Positions 34,996-42,272 of a stretch of DNA of 55,410 nucleotides are shown in pieces. The DNA lies in the NCBI GenBank assembly GCA_003343885.1, contig QAKH01000094.1, forward strand, positions 1-55,410, in the 5' to 3' direction. The notes beneath the pieces were generated by a model. That model ran no database searches, was not told the origin of the DNA, and was given only the letters and a program-made list of their open reading frames with translations. Numbering within the stretch: position 1 is the first letter of the stretch; the number at the start of each line of letters is the position of its first letter. Source of the DNA: Clostridiales bacterium. Its GTDB lineage: Bacteria > Bacillota > Clostridia > Oscillospirales > CAG-382. Both the position numbers and the translations under genes were made by a program.

Positions 34996-35175
34996 TTACT
35001 CTGAAAATTCGAGATTATCCAGTGCAAATTTAAGCGCCTTATTTATCAATTCATTTCTTGATCTCCCGCTTTTTGCTGAGAGTTCTTCAATAGCATTGAA
35101 TGTGTTTGTTTCAATACGAACCGTAAGAGTTACCGAACGCTCCGTTTTTGGAGTAACAATAAACTTCTTATCCAT
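34996..35175 (-). CDS. Ribbon-helix-helix (CopG/Arc-type) DNA-binding protein
   Basis: A 59-residue protein, MDKKFIVTPKTERSVT at the start, then LTVRIETNTFNAIEEL (beta strand and helix A) and SGRSRNELINKALKFAL (helix B): the typical ribbon-helix-helix pattern with alternating residues in the strand and the conserved G-S-R-N turn. ATG 35175 follows GAGGTG at good spacing. It is divergent from the AAA+ operon, with 144 bases between start codons, so it is well placed to repress both itself and that operon. It could alternatively be an antitoxin-type protein, but no toxin gene adjoins it on the same strand. Confidence 0.85.
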   Translation of the reverse strand: MDKKFIVTPKTERSVTLTVRIETNTFNAIEELSAKSGRSRNELINKALKFALDNLEFSE

Positions 35176-35260
35176 AATATATCACCTCTTATATATTATA
35201 TTGTGCAAACACGACAAAATAATAGAACACAATTTGTAATAAATAATGCATATAAATATA

Positions 35261-35289
35261 TTGCAATTTATGTTAAAAGATGATATAAT
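35261..35289 (+). promoter_or_regulatory. Promoter of the AAA+ operon
   Basis: TTGCAA (35261-35266), 17-base spacer, TATAAT (35284-35289); start near 35296. It lies in the divergent control region shared with the ribbon-helix-helix gene, which also has TATAAT on the minus strand near 35199-35194. No long palindrome stands out as an operator. Confidence 0.75.
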
Positions 35290-35319
35290 ATATTCGATAA
35301 AATATTGAGAGGTGAATTT

Positions 35320-36297
35320 ATGCCGCTTGGAGAACGAATAAACAATACTGAAAAAACAGTTTTTGTTAACCCGAGAAATTTCGAAATGAATAAAAATGAA
35401 GTAAATGATTTCAAAAATCAAGTTAAATTGGAAGATAATACTTTCTTTCATGCTGAGAAACCTAAATATAGTTTTTCCGAAGTAATTCTTAATGCTGATA
35501 CCTATAATTCAATCCAAGATGTGCTAGCAATATACGATAAACGCGAATTGATATTTGAGCAATGGGGATTATCTTCTACACATAAGCAGCAAAATAAAGC
35601 TGGGATCAATTTATATGGTCCTTCTGGAACAGGTAAGACTATGGCAGCGAATGCGATAGCTCAACAGCTTGGCCGTTGTTTACTTAAAGTTGATTACTCA
35701 CAGATTGAATCTAAATATGTTGGCGAAACATCAAAAAACTTGAATGCACTGTTTAACTATGCTAAAGAGACTAAATCCATTATTTTTTTTGACGAAGCAG
35801 ATGCATTATTGAGTAAGAGAGTAACTGACATGTCCAATTCAACAGATGTTAGCGTGAATCAAACTCGTTCGGTATTGTTGCTTTTAATTAATGATTATGA
35901 CGATATGATTATTTTTGCAACAAATTTCATTGCAAATTACGATCAAGCTTTTATGCGACGTATACTTGCACATATTAAATTTGACTTTCCTGACAAGGAA
36001 AATCGATTAAAATTGTGGAAACATTATATTCCTGAAAAAATGCCAACAGATGTCGATTTAGAAAAGTTATCAGTTGAGTATAGTGGCATAACTGGCTCAG
36101 ATATTTCGAACGCTGTATTTACTGCAGCTCTTAGGACAGCAAGAAATGGTGAAAGTGTTGTCAGGCATCATTATTTCGAAGATGCGATAGATAGGATTAT
36201 TAAAAGTAAAACTGAAAACAGCAATATGCCATTTACTAAGAAAACAGTTAGTCAAGATTATGTAAAATCACAGTTTGGGGGAGTGCTGCCAAAATGA
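35320..36297 (+). CDS. AAA+ ATPase of the Cdc48/FtsH/SpoVK type
   Basis: A 325-residue single-domain AAA+ protein. Walker A GPSGTGKT at 100-107, pore-loop-like KYVGET at 133-137, Walker B FFDEAD at 156-161, sensor-1 TN at 201-202, a RR pair at 213-214 in the arginine-finger position and a C-terminal helical lid (GITGSDISNAVFTAALRTA) are all visible. The first ~50 residues are a charged region without a known domain; there is no membrane segment or protease domain. ATG 35320 follows GAGAGGTG. Its stop overlaps the next start (ATGA at 36294). It is expected to form a hexamer that remodels a partner, perhaps one of the downstream membrane proteins; that role is inferred. Confidence 0.88.
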   Translation: MPLGERINNTEKTVFVNPRNFEMNKNEVNDFKNQVKLEDNTFFHAEKPKYSFSEVILNADTYNSIQDVLAIYDKRELIFEQWGLSSTHKQQNKAGINLYGPSGTGKTMAANAIAQQLGRCLLKVDYSQIESKYVGETSKNLNALFNYAKETKSIIFFDEADALLSKRVTDMSNSTDVSVNQTRSVLLLLINDYDDMIIFATNFIANYDQAFMRRILAHIKFDFPDKENRLKLWKHYIPEKMPTDVDLEKLSVEYSGITGSDISNAVFTAALRTARNGESVVRHHYFEDAIDRIIKSKTENSNMPFTKKTVSQDYVKSQFGGVLPK

Positions 36298-36647
36298 TCG
36301 CAATAGGTATTATATTAGCTTTGACCGCAGCTTTTGTAGCTGGCCTTGTAAAATATTGGGGCAAAATAGTAGAATGGATAAAAAAATCTGTAAAGAAAAT
36401 TCAGGAAGTATTAGGAATTTGTATTCAAGGTACAAGAACTTTTGTTAAGAAGTCATTCGGTGAGGTAACTGTAAATATTGTAAAACATTATGATGTTGAT
36501 AGAATTACAGGTGAATGGCAGGAAACTGTTTTTGAAAAAAAAGTTGACTCAGAGATACCACCGGAAATATTGGCAAAAATAAATAACAGCATTATTGGAA
36601 CTGAGGTGCCAACTACAAAAGAATTTGAATTGGTATTATCACATTGA
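36294..36647 (+). CDS. Unrecognised small single-pass membrane protein
   Basis: A 117-residue protein with one N-terminal membrane helix (about 2-22), then a short basic amphipathic stretch (WIKKSVKKIQEVLG) and a soluble domain with VTVNIVKHYDVDRITGEWQETVFEKKV, which looks beta-rich. The start overlaps the AAA+ stop by four bases, indicating tight co-translation. I recognise no family. A role as membrane anchor or substrate for the AAA+ ATPase is plausible. Confidence 0.7.
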   Translation: MIAIGIILALTAAFVAGLVKYWGKIVEWIKKSVKKIQEVLGICIQGTRTFVKKSFGEVTVNIVKHYDVDRITGEWQETVFEKKVDSEIPPEILAKINNSIIGTEVPTTKEFELVLSH

Positions 36648-36666
36648 GAGAGGAGAAATATTAATT

Positions 36667-37086
36667 ATGGGATTACCAATTATAATGTTAAAAATTGGAG
36701 AAACAGTATTAAATAATGTCCCTTCTGAAACGAAAGAAAAGATTAAGAAAAGTTTAATTGACGCAGCAATAGAAACAGTTAAAGAAAAGTATCCGGTCAA
36801 GAGAACTATAAAAGAATGGGCGGATCTTAGTGTTAAAGTTATAGATGAAATTATAAATAGAGTTAAAATTGAAAATGGGTTCAGTTACATAGGGGGAAAG
36901 CTTAGATTTTATTGTTTACCTGATAAAATTGGTAAGGTTGTTATTAGCTATGAGCTATATTTTTTAGACCAAGAAAACAACTGGAGAAAAAACTCGAATT
37001 CTTTTGAAGAGGACGAATCTAGTTTTACTGACGAAGCACTTGAAGAAATAAAGAGTAATGTAATTGAATTTGAAATCGTGGGGTGA
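36667..37086 (+). CDS. Unrecognised soluble protein of the AAA+ operon
   Basis: A 139-residue protein starting MGLPIIMLKIGETVL, followed by a Lys/Glu-rich helical segment (about 18-70) and a beta-rich C-terminal half containing GKLRFYCLPDKIGKVVISYELYFLD. AGGAGA is about 10 bases before ATG 36667; the open frame extends upstream inside the previous gene but without a ribosome site. Last bases are 5 before the next gene's GTG. The acidic tail SNSFEEDESSF recalls flexible contact segments. No known family. Confidence 0.65.
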   Translation: MGLPIIMLKIGETVLNNVPSETKEKIKKSLIDAAIETVKEKYPVKRTIKEWADLSVKVIDEIINRVKIENGFSYIGGKLRFYCLPDKIGKVVISYELYFLDQENNWRKNSNSFEEDESSFTDEALEEIKSNVIEFEIVG

Positions 37087-37091
37087 ATTGA

Positions 37092-38105
37092 GTGCTGAAT
37101 GCCATTATAGCAATTATAATTTTATATTTTGCAGGGAAGTACCTGCTTTTTCATCCTAAAGTAAACTCAATAGTTTTTTTGATATTAATCGCTATAGCGG
37201 TTACTTTGAGACCTGCCTTAATTCAATTTAATTTTATTTCTGGGTTACTTTTGTTTCTAAATGTTGTCGACTGTATTCACGATTTTGTTATAGCTAATGA
37301 CTACTATGATGATATTTCCGACAATATTGACAGTTCTTTTGCTATTAAAAGCCTCTCAATCATTGCGTTGATACTATTAGGGTGGTTTCTGTGGAACAGA
37401 AATTTAATATTCGCTCTATTACCAAGAGCAATATTTATCTGTTTAGTATTTACCAGCGAAAGAGCGACTGTTAAGAATGACGTGAATGATAAAATGATAG
37501 TCGGGTATCCTTTGCCATACAATAAGTGGTTATATAATTCTTCAAAAAAACTATGTTACCATTATAATATTATTGTGAAAGCTCTGTTTGACAGTGGCGC
37601 ACTTGTTGCAAACGTGGAAGTTGTAGAAGAAGAATTCAATAAAAGTAACAAAAAGTTGGAAGAAATTTATCCAAAAAGGTTTATAGAAAAGGTCTTTTAT
37701 GTTTTCAATAAGGAAGAAAAAGAAAGAATAAAGCAAATAAAAAATAAGTTAAGTGATACGGCTGCAAGCAGACGCACTGCATATATTAGTTCGGCTTTTT
37801 ATGAACAGTATTCAAGCAAAATTGCAAAAGCACTTAAAGAGCGTAATGCACCGTTCAGTCCTTGGAAAATAAAAGAATTCATTGAACTAAAAGAATTAAA
37901 TTTAACGGTTCCAAACGGTCAAGGTCAAAATATTGAATGGAGTGAGTATTTTATTATAAAATCATTAAAGCAACTTGTGGAAAAAGGTGTTATTAATGAT
38001 TACAATATTAGTGATAATCCATTGGATAATCATGTATTTGGTGTACATATGAAAAGCCGTAATTTAAGCAATGATCCTCGATTTGCAATAGAAGATGACG
38101 ATTAA
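37092..38105 (+). CDS. Unrecognised multi-pass membrane protein of the AAA+ operon
   Basis: A 337-residue protein. Four or five membrane helices fill residues about 1-120 (LNAIIAIIILYFAGKYLLF; IVFLILIAIAVTL; FISGLLLFLNVV; SIIALILLGWFL; LLPRAIFICLVF). The C-terminal ~210 residues are cytoplasmic, helical and Lys/Glu-rich, ending in an acidic AIEDDD. GTG 37092 has GGGGTGA eight bases upstream, with only five bases after the previous stop. No enzymatic motif is seen. Last gene of the operon. Confidence 0.68.
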   Translation: MLNAIIAIIILYFAGKYLLFHPKVNSIVFLILIAIAVTLRPALIQFNFISGLLLFLNVVDCIHDFVIANDYYDDISDNIDSSFAIKSLSIIALILLGWFLWNRNLIFALLPRAIFICLVFTSERATVKNDVNDKMIVGYPLPYNKWLYNSSKKLCYHYNIIVKALFDSGALVANVEVVEEEFNKSNKKLEEIYPKRFIEKVFYVFNKEEKERIKQIKNKLSDTAASRRTAYISSAFYEQYSSKIAKALKERNAPFSPWKIKEFIELKELNLTVPNGQGQNIEWSEYFIIKSLKQLVEKGVINDYNISDNPLDNHVFGVHMKSRNLSNDPRFAIEDDD

Positions 38106-38267
38106 AACTACATATCAACATATTTTGAAATTCGTATTCAAATGTTTAGGAAAAAGGAGGTTATTTTCACTATTTGTATCATTTTATTTCCAATGGCAGC
38201 GATTTATAAATAAATTATAATAGCGAGCAAGCAGTAATTTATTAGGATATAATTGAGAGGTATACAA

Positions 38268-38501
38268 ATGTCAAGATATATAGAAATAGGAAAACCAATG
38301 TCGAAAATTTGCCTTACTTGCAAATATTGGACAGGTGGAACAAATTTTGTGAAATTCCGTGCAGTTCCTTCGTTTTTTGACGTTGATGAAAAGGGTTTTG
38401 CTACAAAGGCTGTATGTTTAAAAAATGGAACTAAAACGAAAGGCTTTGGCGCTTGCAAGAATCATATATTTCATTACGAATTTGAGAGATATCTTAAGTA
38501 A
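38268..38501 (+). CDS. Small cysteine-rich protein
   Basis: A 77-residue protein with CLTC near residues 15-18, then single cysteines in KAVCLKN and FGACKNH, a likely four-cysteine zinc site. ATG 38268 is seven bases after GAGAGG; the in-frame TTG at 38253 overlaps that site. It shares the low-GC composition of the AAA+ operon, follows it by 160 bases and precedes a strong terminator, so it closes the island. A separate AAAAAGGAGG at 38151-38160 in the gap has only an 11-codon frame after it. Confidence 0.65.
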   Translation: MSRYIEIGKPMSKICLTCKYWTGGTNFVKFRAVPSFFDVDEKGFATKAVCLKNGTKTKGFGACKNHIFHYEFERYLK

Positions 38502-38508
38502 TAAATAA

Positions 38509-38542
38509 AACGTGTACGGATAATTCGTACACGTTATTTTTT
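38509..38542 (+). terminator. Terminator closing the accessory island
   Basis: Perfect 10-bp stem AACGTGTACG (38509-38518) / CGTACACGTT (38526-38535), loop GATAATT, then ATTTTTT. Confidence 0.9.
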
Positions 38543-38599
38543 ATCACAGTTGTATGGTGGTAATAGTCCAAGCTCCACCTGTCATACACTGTACGGGTG

Positions 38600-40180
38600 A
38601 TGAAATTGGAAAAAAGCCGCACATATATGACAAAACTTAACGCAAAAGCGTCGATAATAAACAGAGTCATATCGCTTGTATGTAATTTTGCAAGCCGTAC
38701 TGTTTTTATAAAAATTCTGGGAAACGAATACTTAGGCCTCGGAGGAATGTTCGGGAACGTGTTTTCCGTGCTTTCACTCTGTGAGCTCGGTTTTGGAGAA
38801 GCGGTGTCACAGAGCCTGTATAAACCGCTTGCGCGCAAAGAGTTTGCACTGATAAAATCTATTATACAGTATTATTCTAAGATTTATCGTGTTATTTCGG
38901 CGCTCACTTTTACTCTGTCAGTCGCCTTTATGCCGTTTTTACCGTATGTTTTCCCTGATATCAGAAAAATAGAAGGGTATAGGGCGATATATTTGCTGTT
39001 CGTTGTACACCAGATGCTTTCGTATTATTTTGCACCGAAACGCTCATTGGTTATGTGTGACCAAAGAATGTATGCCGTAATGGCAATAAGAACCGTGACA
39101 AGCGTTTTGCTGACTGTCGTGCAAATTTTCTTTTTGTATTCAACGCAGAATTATCTCATCTATATATTCTTCCGCATTTTTTTCCTGTCGGCAGACGGGC
39201 TTGTGGTGAATATGTATGCAAATCGCAGTTTTCCGTATATTAACGATAAAAACTTTGCCGCATGCGAAATTCACAAAGATTATAAAAAAGGCGTGTGGAG
39301 CAATACAAAAGCACTTATTTATCACCGTATAGGCGGTGTTATAAACTCTTCCGCCGACAGCATACTGATATCCTCCTGCCTCGGATTTTCGCAAATGGGA
39401 GTGTACTCAAACTACTCTCTTATCATTCATTCCGTCGGAGGTTTTGTAAGTCTGGCAGTCAACGCGGCTTCCGCAAGCGTCGGGAACCTCGGAGCAACGG
39501 AAAAAGCCAAAAAGAGCGAACAGGTTTTAGGGAAAATATGCTTCGCAAATTTTGTGATGATGACAAACTGCACAGCGCTTTTTGTAAATCTCATAAATCC
39601 GTTTATATCGTGGTGGATAGGACCGGAAAAATGCTTCGGAACAGTGGAAACCGCGGTTATAATAGCTTGTTTTTATATGTCGTATATACGTGATCCTGTT
39701 CAGATTTTTATACACAGCTACGCGGTTTTCAAATCAACAGGTCCTCTTTATATAGCAAGAGGGATACTAAACCTTGTGCTGTCATTGTTTTTTGTTAAGA
39801 GGTACGGTGCGGCAGGAGTGTTTGCCGGAACCTTGATTTCAACTGTGGTTACAGCTTTCTTTTTTGAACCTGTTCTGCTCTTTAAAGGCGCTTTCGGAAC
39901 AAAACCTGGAAATTTTATGAAAGCTTACCTGTCATACCCGGTCGTAAGCACGGCGATATGTTTGCTTACTCTTACCGTGACAAGCCATATGTTTACATAT
40001 ACCTTGCTTCACATGATAATCAGAGCCGCAGCCGTTTTAGTCCTTACAAACATTTCACTCGCGATTATGTATGGAAAAACAGATGAATTTCGTACACTCA
40101 TATCTTTTGTCCCATTTTTTAGAAAAATCAAACGTCTGAATATGAATAAATCTGAACATCTAAGCAATTTGAACGGCTGA
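38600..40180 (+). CDS. Polysaccharide flippase-like membrane protein (MATE/Wzx superfamily)
   Basis: A 526-residue protein with about 12-14 membrane helices. The opening EKSRTYMTKLNAKASIINRVISL, followed by VFIKILGNEYLGLGGMFGNVFSVLSLCELGFGEA, matches polysaccharide-biosynthesis flippases that carry lipid-linked repeats across the membrane. Start is taken at ATG 38600, directly after an in-frame GTG; neither has a strong ribosome site. No glycosyltransferase lies nearby, which is unusual for this family. GC content returns to the window norm right after the island. Confidence 0.82.
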   Translation: MKLEKSRTYMTKLNAKASIINRVISLVCNFASRTVFIKILGNEYLGLGGMFGNVFSVLSLCELGFGEAVSQSLYKPLARKEFALIKSIIQYYSKIYRVISALTFTLSVAFMPFLPYVFPDIRKIEGYRAIYLLFVVHQMLSYYFAPKRSLVMCDQRMYAVMAIRTVTSVLLTVVQIFFLYSTQNYLIYIFFRIFFLSADGLVVNMYANRSFPYINDKNFAACEIHKDYKKGVWSNTKALIYHRIGGVINSSADSILISSCLGFSQMGVYSNYSLIIHSVGGFVSLAVNAASASVGNLGATEKAKKSEQVLGKICFANFVMMTNCTALFVNLINPFISWWIGPEKCFGTVETAVIIACFYMSYIRDPVQIFIHSYAVFKSTGPLYIARGILNLVLSLFFVKRYGAAGVFAGTLISTVVTAFFFEPVLLFKGAFGTKPGNFMKAYLSYPVVSTAICLLTLTVTSHMFTYTLLHMIIRAAAVLVLTNISLAIMYGKTDEFRTLISFVPFFRKIKRLNMNKSEHLSNLNG

Positions 40181-40198
40181 CTCAGATGCTGCAACTAT

Positions 40199-40246
40199 AA
40201 AAAACAGGCTGTACACAGATTGTCTAACTGTGTACAGCCCTTTTTA
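40199..40246. terminator. Bidirectional terminator between flippase and bioY
   Basis: Perfect 12-bp stem GGCTGTACACAG (40207-40218) / CTGTGTACAGCC (40228-40239) flanked by A-run on the left and T5 on the right. Confidence 0.9.
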
Positions 40247-40275
40247 TTGTTCATAAAAGCATGAAATGAATATTG

Positions 40276-40833
40276 TTAGTTTTTGATTTTTGCCGTATTT
40301 TTATAAAGGGTCTTTCTTAACACAAATCCGACAGTGCTTGCCGCAGCAATCTTTATTGCATCACCAATGAGAAACGGCACAACGCATGTCATAAGAGCCG
40401 CACCGAGCGTGTACGGAGTTCCGGATTTGCCCATGAGGATAATAAACCATATTGTTCCTAAGGCATACAGAACAGCAGTACCTGCAATCATGGCTATGGG
40501 ATAAGCAATTTTCCTGTTCTCAAAACGATCAATGATGAGGCCTGCAATAAGAGTGCATGGGATGAACCCTACTATATAACCTCCCGTAGGTCCTACAAGC
40601 CTGTCAATGCCGCCGAGTCCTCCGGAAAAAACGGGTACCCCGACAGCGCCGATAAATATGTATACAAGCACGGAAATTGTTCCCGACGCTCCGAGAACAG
40701 ACGCAGCAATGTACATGGCAAACGTCGCAAGAGAAATCGGTATTACCCCTATCGGAAGAGAAAAAGGTGAAACGATACATAACATTGCGGCGAATAATGA
40801 TAAAAATACAAGTTTTTTTGTCTTAATTGTCAC
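40276..40833 (-). CDS. bioY: Biotin transporter BioY
   Basis: A 185-residue membrane S-component that binds biotin with high affinity for ECF-type import. Six helices; the conserved VFSGGLGGIDRLVGPTGGYIVGF lies near residues 68-92. It starts with GTG 40833, which overlaps the ddl stop in a GTGA arrangement, with GGAG 11 bases upstream. No ECF ATPase genes are nearby, so it would use a shared module or act alone. It is the last gene of the hydrolase-murF-ddl operon. Its product feeds BirA (12709). Confidence 0.93.
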   Translation of the reverse strand: MTIKTKKLVFLSLFAAMLCIVSPFSLPIGVIPISLATFAMYIAASVLGASGTISVLVYIFIGAVGVPVFSGGLGGIDRLVGPTGGYIVGFIPCTLIAGLIIDRFENRKIAYPIAMIAGTAVLYALGTIWFIILMGKSGTPYTLGAALMTCVVPFLIGDAIKIAAASTVGFVLRKTLYKNTAKIKN

Positions 40834-42086
40834 GAATTTTTTGCTCCTTTGTTTTTATTGAGTTTAATTCCCTTTAAAATATTGGTGTCAAAAGAAAAAT
40901 TCAGTTCATCAAGCTGTCTTTGCTTTTTGAACGCAAGCTTTACAAGCTCATCTATAAGTGTGCTGAAAGACGTGCCGGAGGCTTCCCAAAGGTAAAATGC
41001 AAGGGAACCCGGTATGGTATTAAGCTCGTTGAGATACAGCTTTTCAGCGACAGTGTCGTAAAGATAGTCTATTCTTGTTACACCGCTGCACCCAATGGCT
41101 TTAAATGCCTTAACAGAGTACTCTTTTACACGCTCCTCAAGCTCAGGTGAAATTTCAGCAGGTATCTTTCTTTTCAGGTTTGCCATTCCGGAGGATTTTG
41201 TGCCGCCGGAAGCTTTGGCTCCCTCTGATTTTGTACCGTTCTTGCCGGAACCGTTTATGTACTTGTCGTTGTATGAAAGTATTTCGTCGCCGTTTACAGG
41301 TTCTTCGCATACGGAAGCAACGGCGTTATCGCTGTCACCCAAAACGGCGCAGTTTATTTCTTTTAGGTTCTGCACGGCGTTTTCCACAAGAACGACCGTG
41401 GAAAAAGAAAAGGCGTTTTCAAGGGATTTAATAAGCGATTTGCTATCCTTCGCCTTGCTTACTCCGACGCTCGAACCGAGATTTAAGGGTTTAACAATAA
41501 CAGGATATTCGGTTTTGTCCTCGATTTTTTGAATTGCTGACTGTGAATCGTCATAATATTCGGCACTGCTTACGCAAACACAGTCAAGAACCGGTATTCC
41601 GGCTTCCTTGAGCACGGCTTTTGTAACGGCTTTGTCCATGCCAATGGCGCTTGCGCATACATCGCATCCGGCAAAGGGAACGCCTATTGTTTTAAAATAT
41701 CCCTGCAAAGCGCCGTCTTCAACGTTTGTTCCGTGAACTACGGGAAGAGCTGCTTCTATTTCATCAATTACATTGTTGCCGAACAGCTTTGACGGATATC
41801 TCGTCAAAAGAAAATGTCCGTTGTCGTTTACAAGTATGACGCGAACCGCTCCGGCAAGCAGAGTTTTTATATCGCCGTACGCTTCTATTTCGCCTGTTTT
41901 CCCGCCGGTATACATTTCACCCTGCTTTGTGATATAGACGGGAACAGTGCGGTACTTTTCGGTGTCTGCCGCATACATAGCCTGAAGGCCTGTGATAACG
42001 GAAACCTCGTGTTCCACACTCTTTCCTCCGAAGAAGAAGCCGACGCTGATTTTATCTGAAATTCTGCCGTTTTTTGAAACTGGCAT
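40830..42086 (-). CDS. ddl: D-alanine--D-alanine ligase family protein
   Basis: A 418-residue ATP-grasp ligase joining two D-alanines for peptidoglycan. N-terminal FFGGKSVEHEVSVITG, the central PVVHGTNVEDGALQGYF, the phosphate-loop LNLGSSVGVS and the C-terminal LNELNTIPGSLAFYLW follow family order. A low-complexity insert rich in Gly, Lys and Ser (about 280-305) sits in the omega-loop region, and the C-terminus is extended and basic. AGAGGT precedes ATG 42086. VanA/B-type lactate specificity cannot be excluded from sequence alone, but pairing with murF fits Ddl. Confidence 0.88.
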   Translation of the reverse strand: MPVSKNGRISDKISVGFFFGGKSVEHEVSVITGLQAMYAADTEKYRTVPVYITKQGEMYTGGKTGEIEAYGDIKTLLAGAVRVILVNDNGHFLLTRYPSKLFGNNVIDEIEAALPVVHGTNVEDGALQGYFKTIGVPFAGCDVCASAIGMDKAVTKAVLKEAGIPVLDCVCVSSAEYYDDSQSAIQKIEDKTEYPVIVKPLNLGSSVGVSKAKDSKSLIKSLENAFSFSTVVLVENAVQNLKEINCAVLGDSDNAVASVCEEPVNGDEILSYNDKYINGSGKNGTKSEGAKASGGTKSSGMANLKRKIPAEISPELEERVKEYSVKAFKAIGCSGVTRIDYLYDTVAEKLYLNELNTIPGSLAFYLWEASGTSFSTLIDELVKLAFKKQRQLDELNFSFDTNILKGIKLNKNKGAKNS

Positions 42087-42272
42087 TATAAAAACCTCTT
42101 TTCGTATATAACGATATTTTATATTTTTTTACAGCCGCCCCTAAATGCCGCTGTACTAAAAATGAAGACGCTTTTTGTACGCATGATGATAAGGCACGTG
42201 AGTAAATTGATACAAACACTCTGTTGTTATCAGTCATTTTGTTGCTATCAGTTAAAAAATCAAAAAATGCAA

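Noticed and set aside
34996..35175. Toxin-antitoxin pair
   Set aside because: The ribbon-helix-helix gene has no small partner gene on its own strand; the AAA+ operon is divergent.
34985..35239. An 84-codon plus-strand frame before the AAA+ gene
   Set aside because: It is antisense to the ribbon-helix-helix gene, which has a ribosome site and a clear fold pattern.
36595..36666. Longer start for the 36667 gene inside the previous gene
   Set aside because: The upstream ATG has no ribosome site, and AGGAGA near 36651-36656 fits ATG 36667.
35000..38500. Prophage or integrative element
   Set aside because: No integrase, transposase, phage structural gene or flanking direct repeat is visible; the block is called an accessory island only from composition and content.
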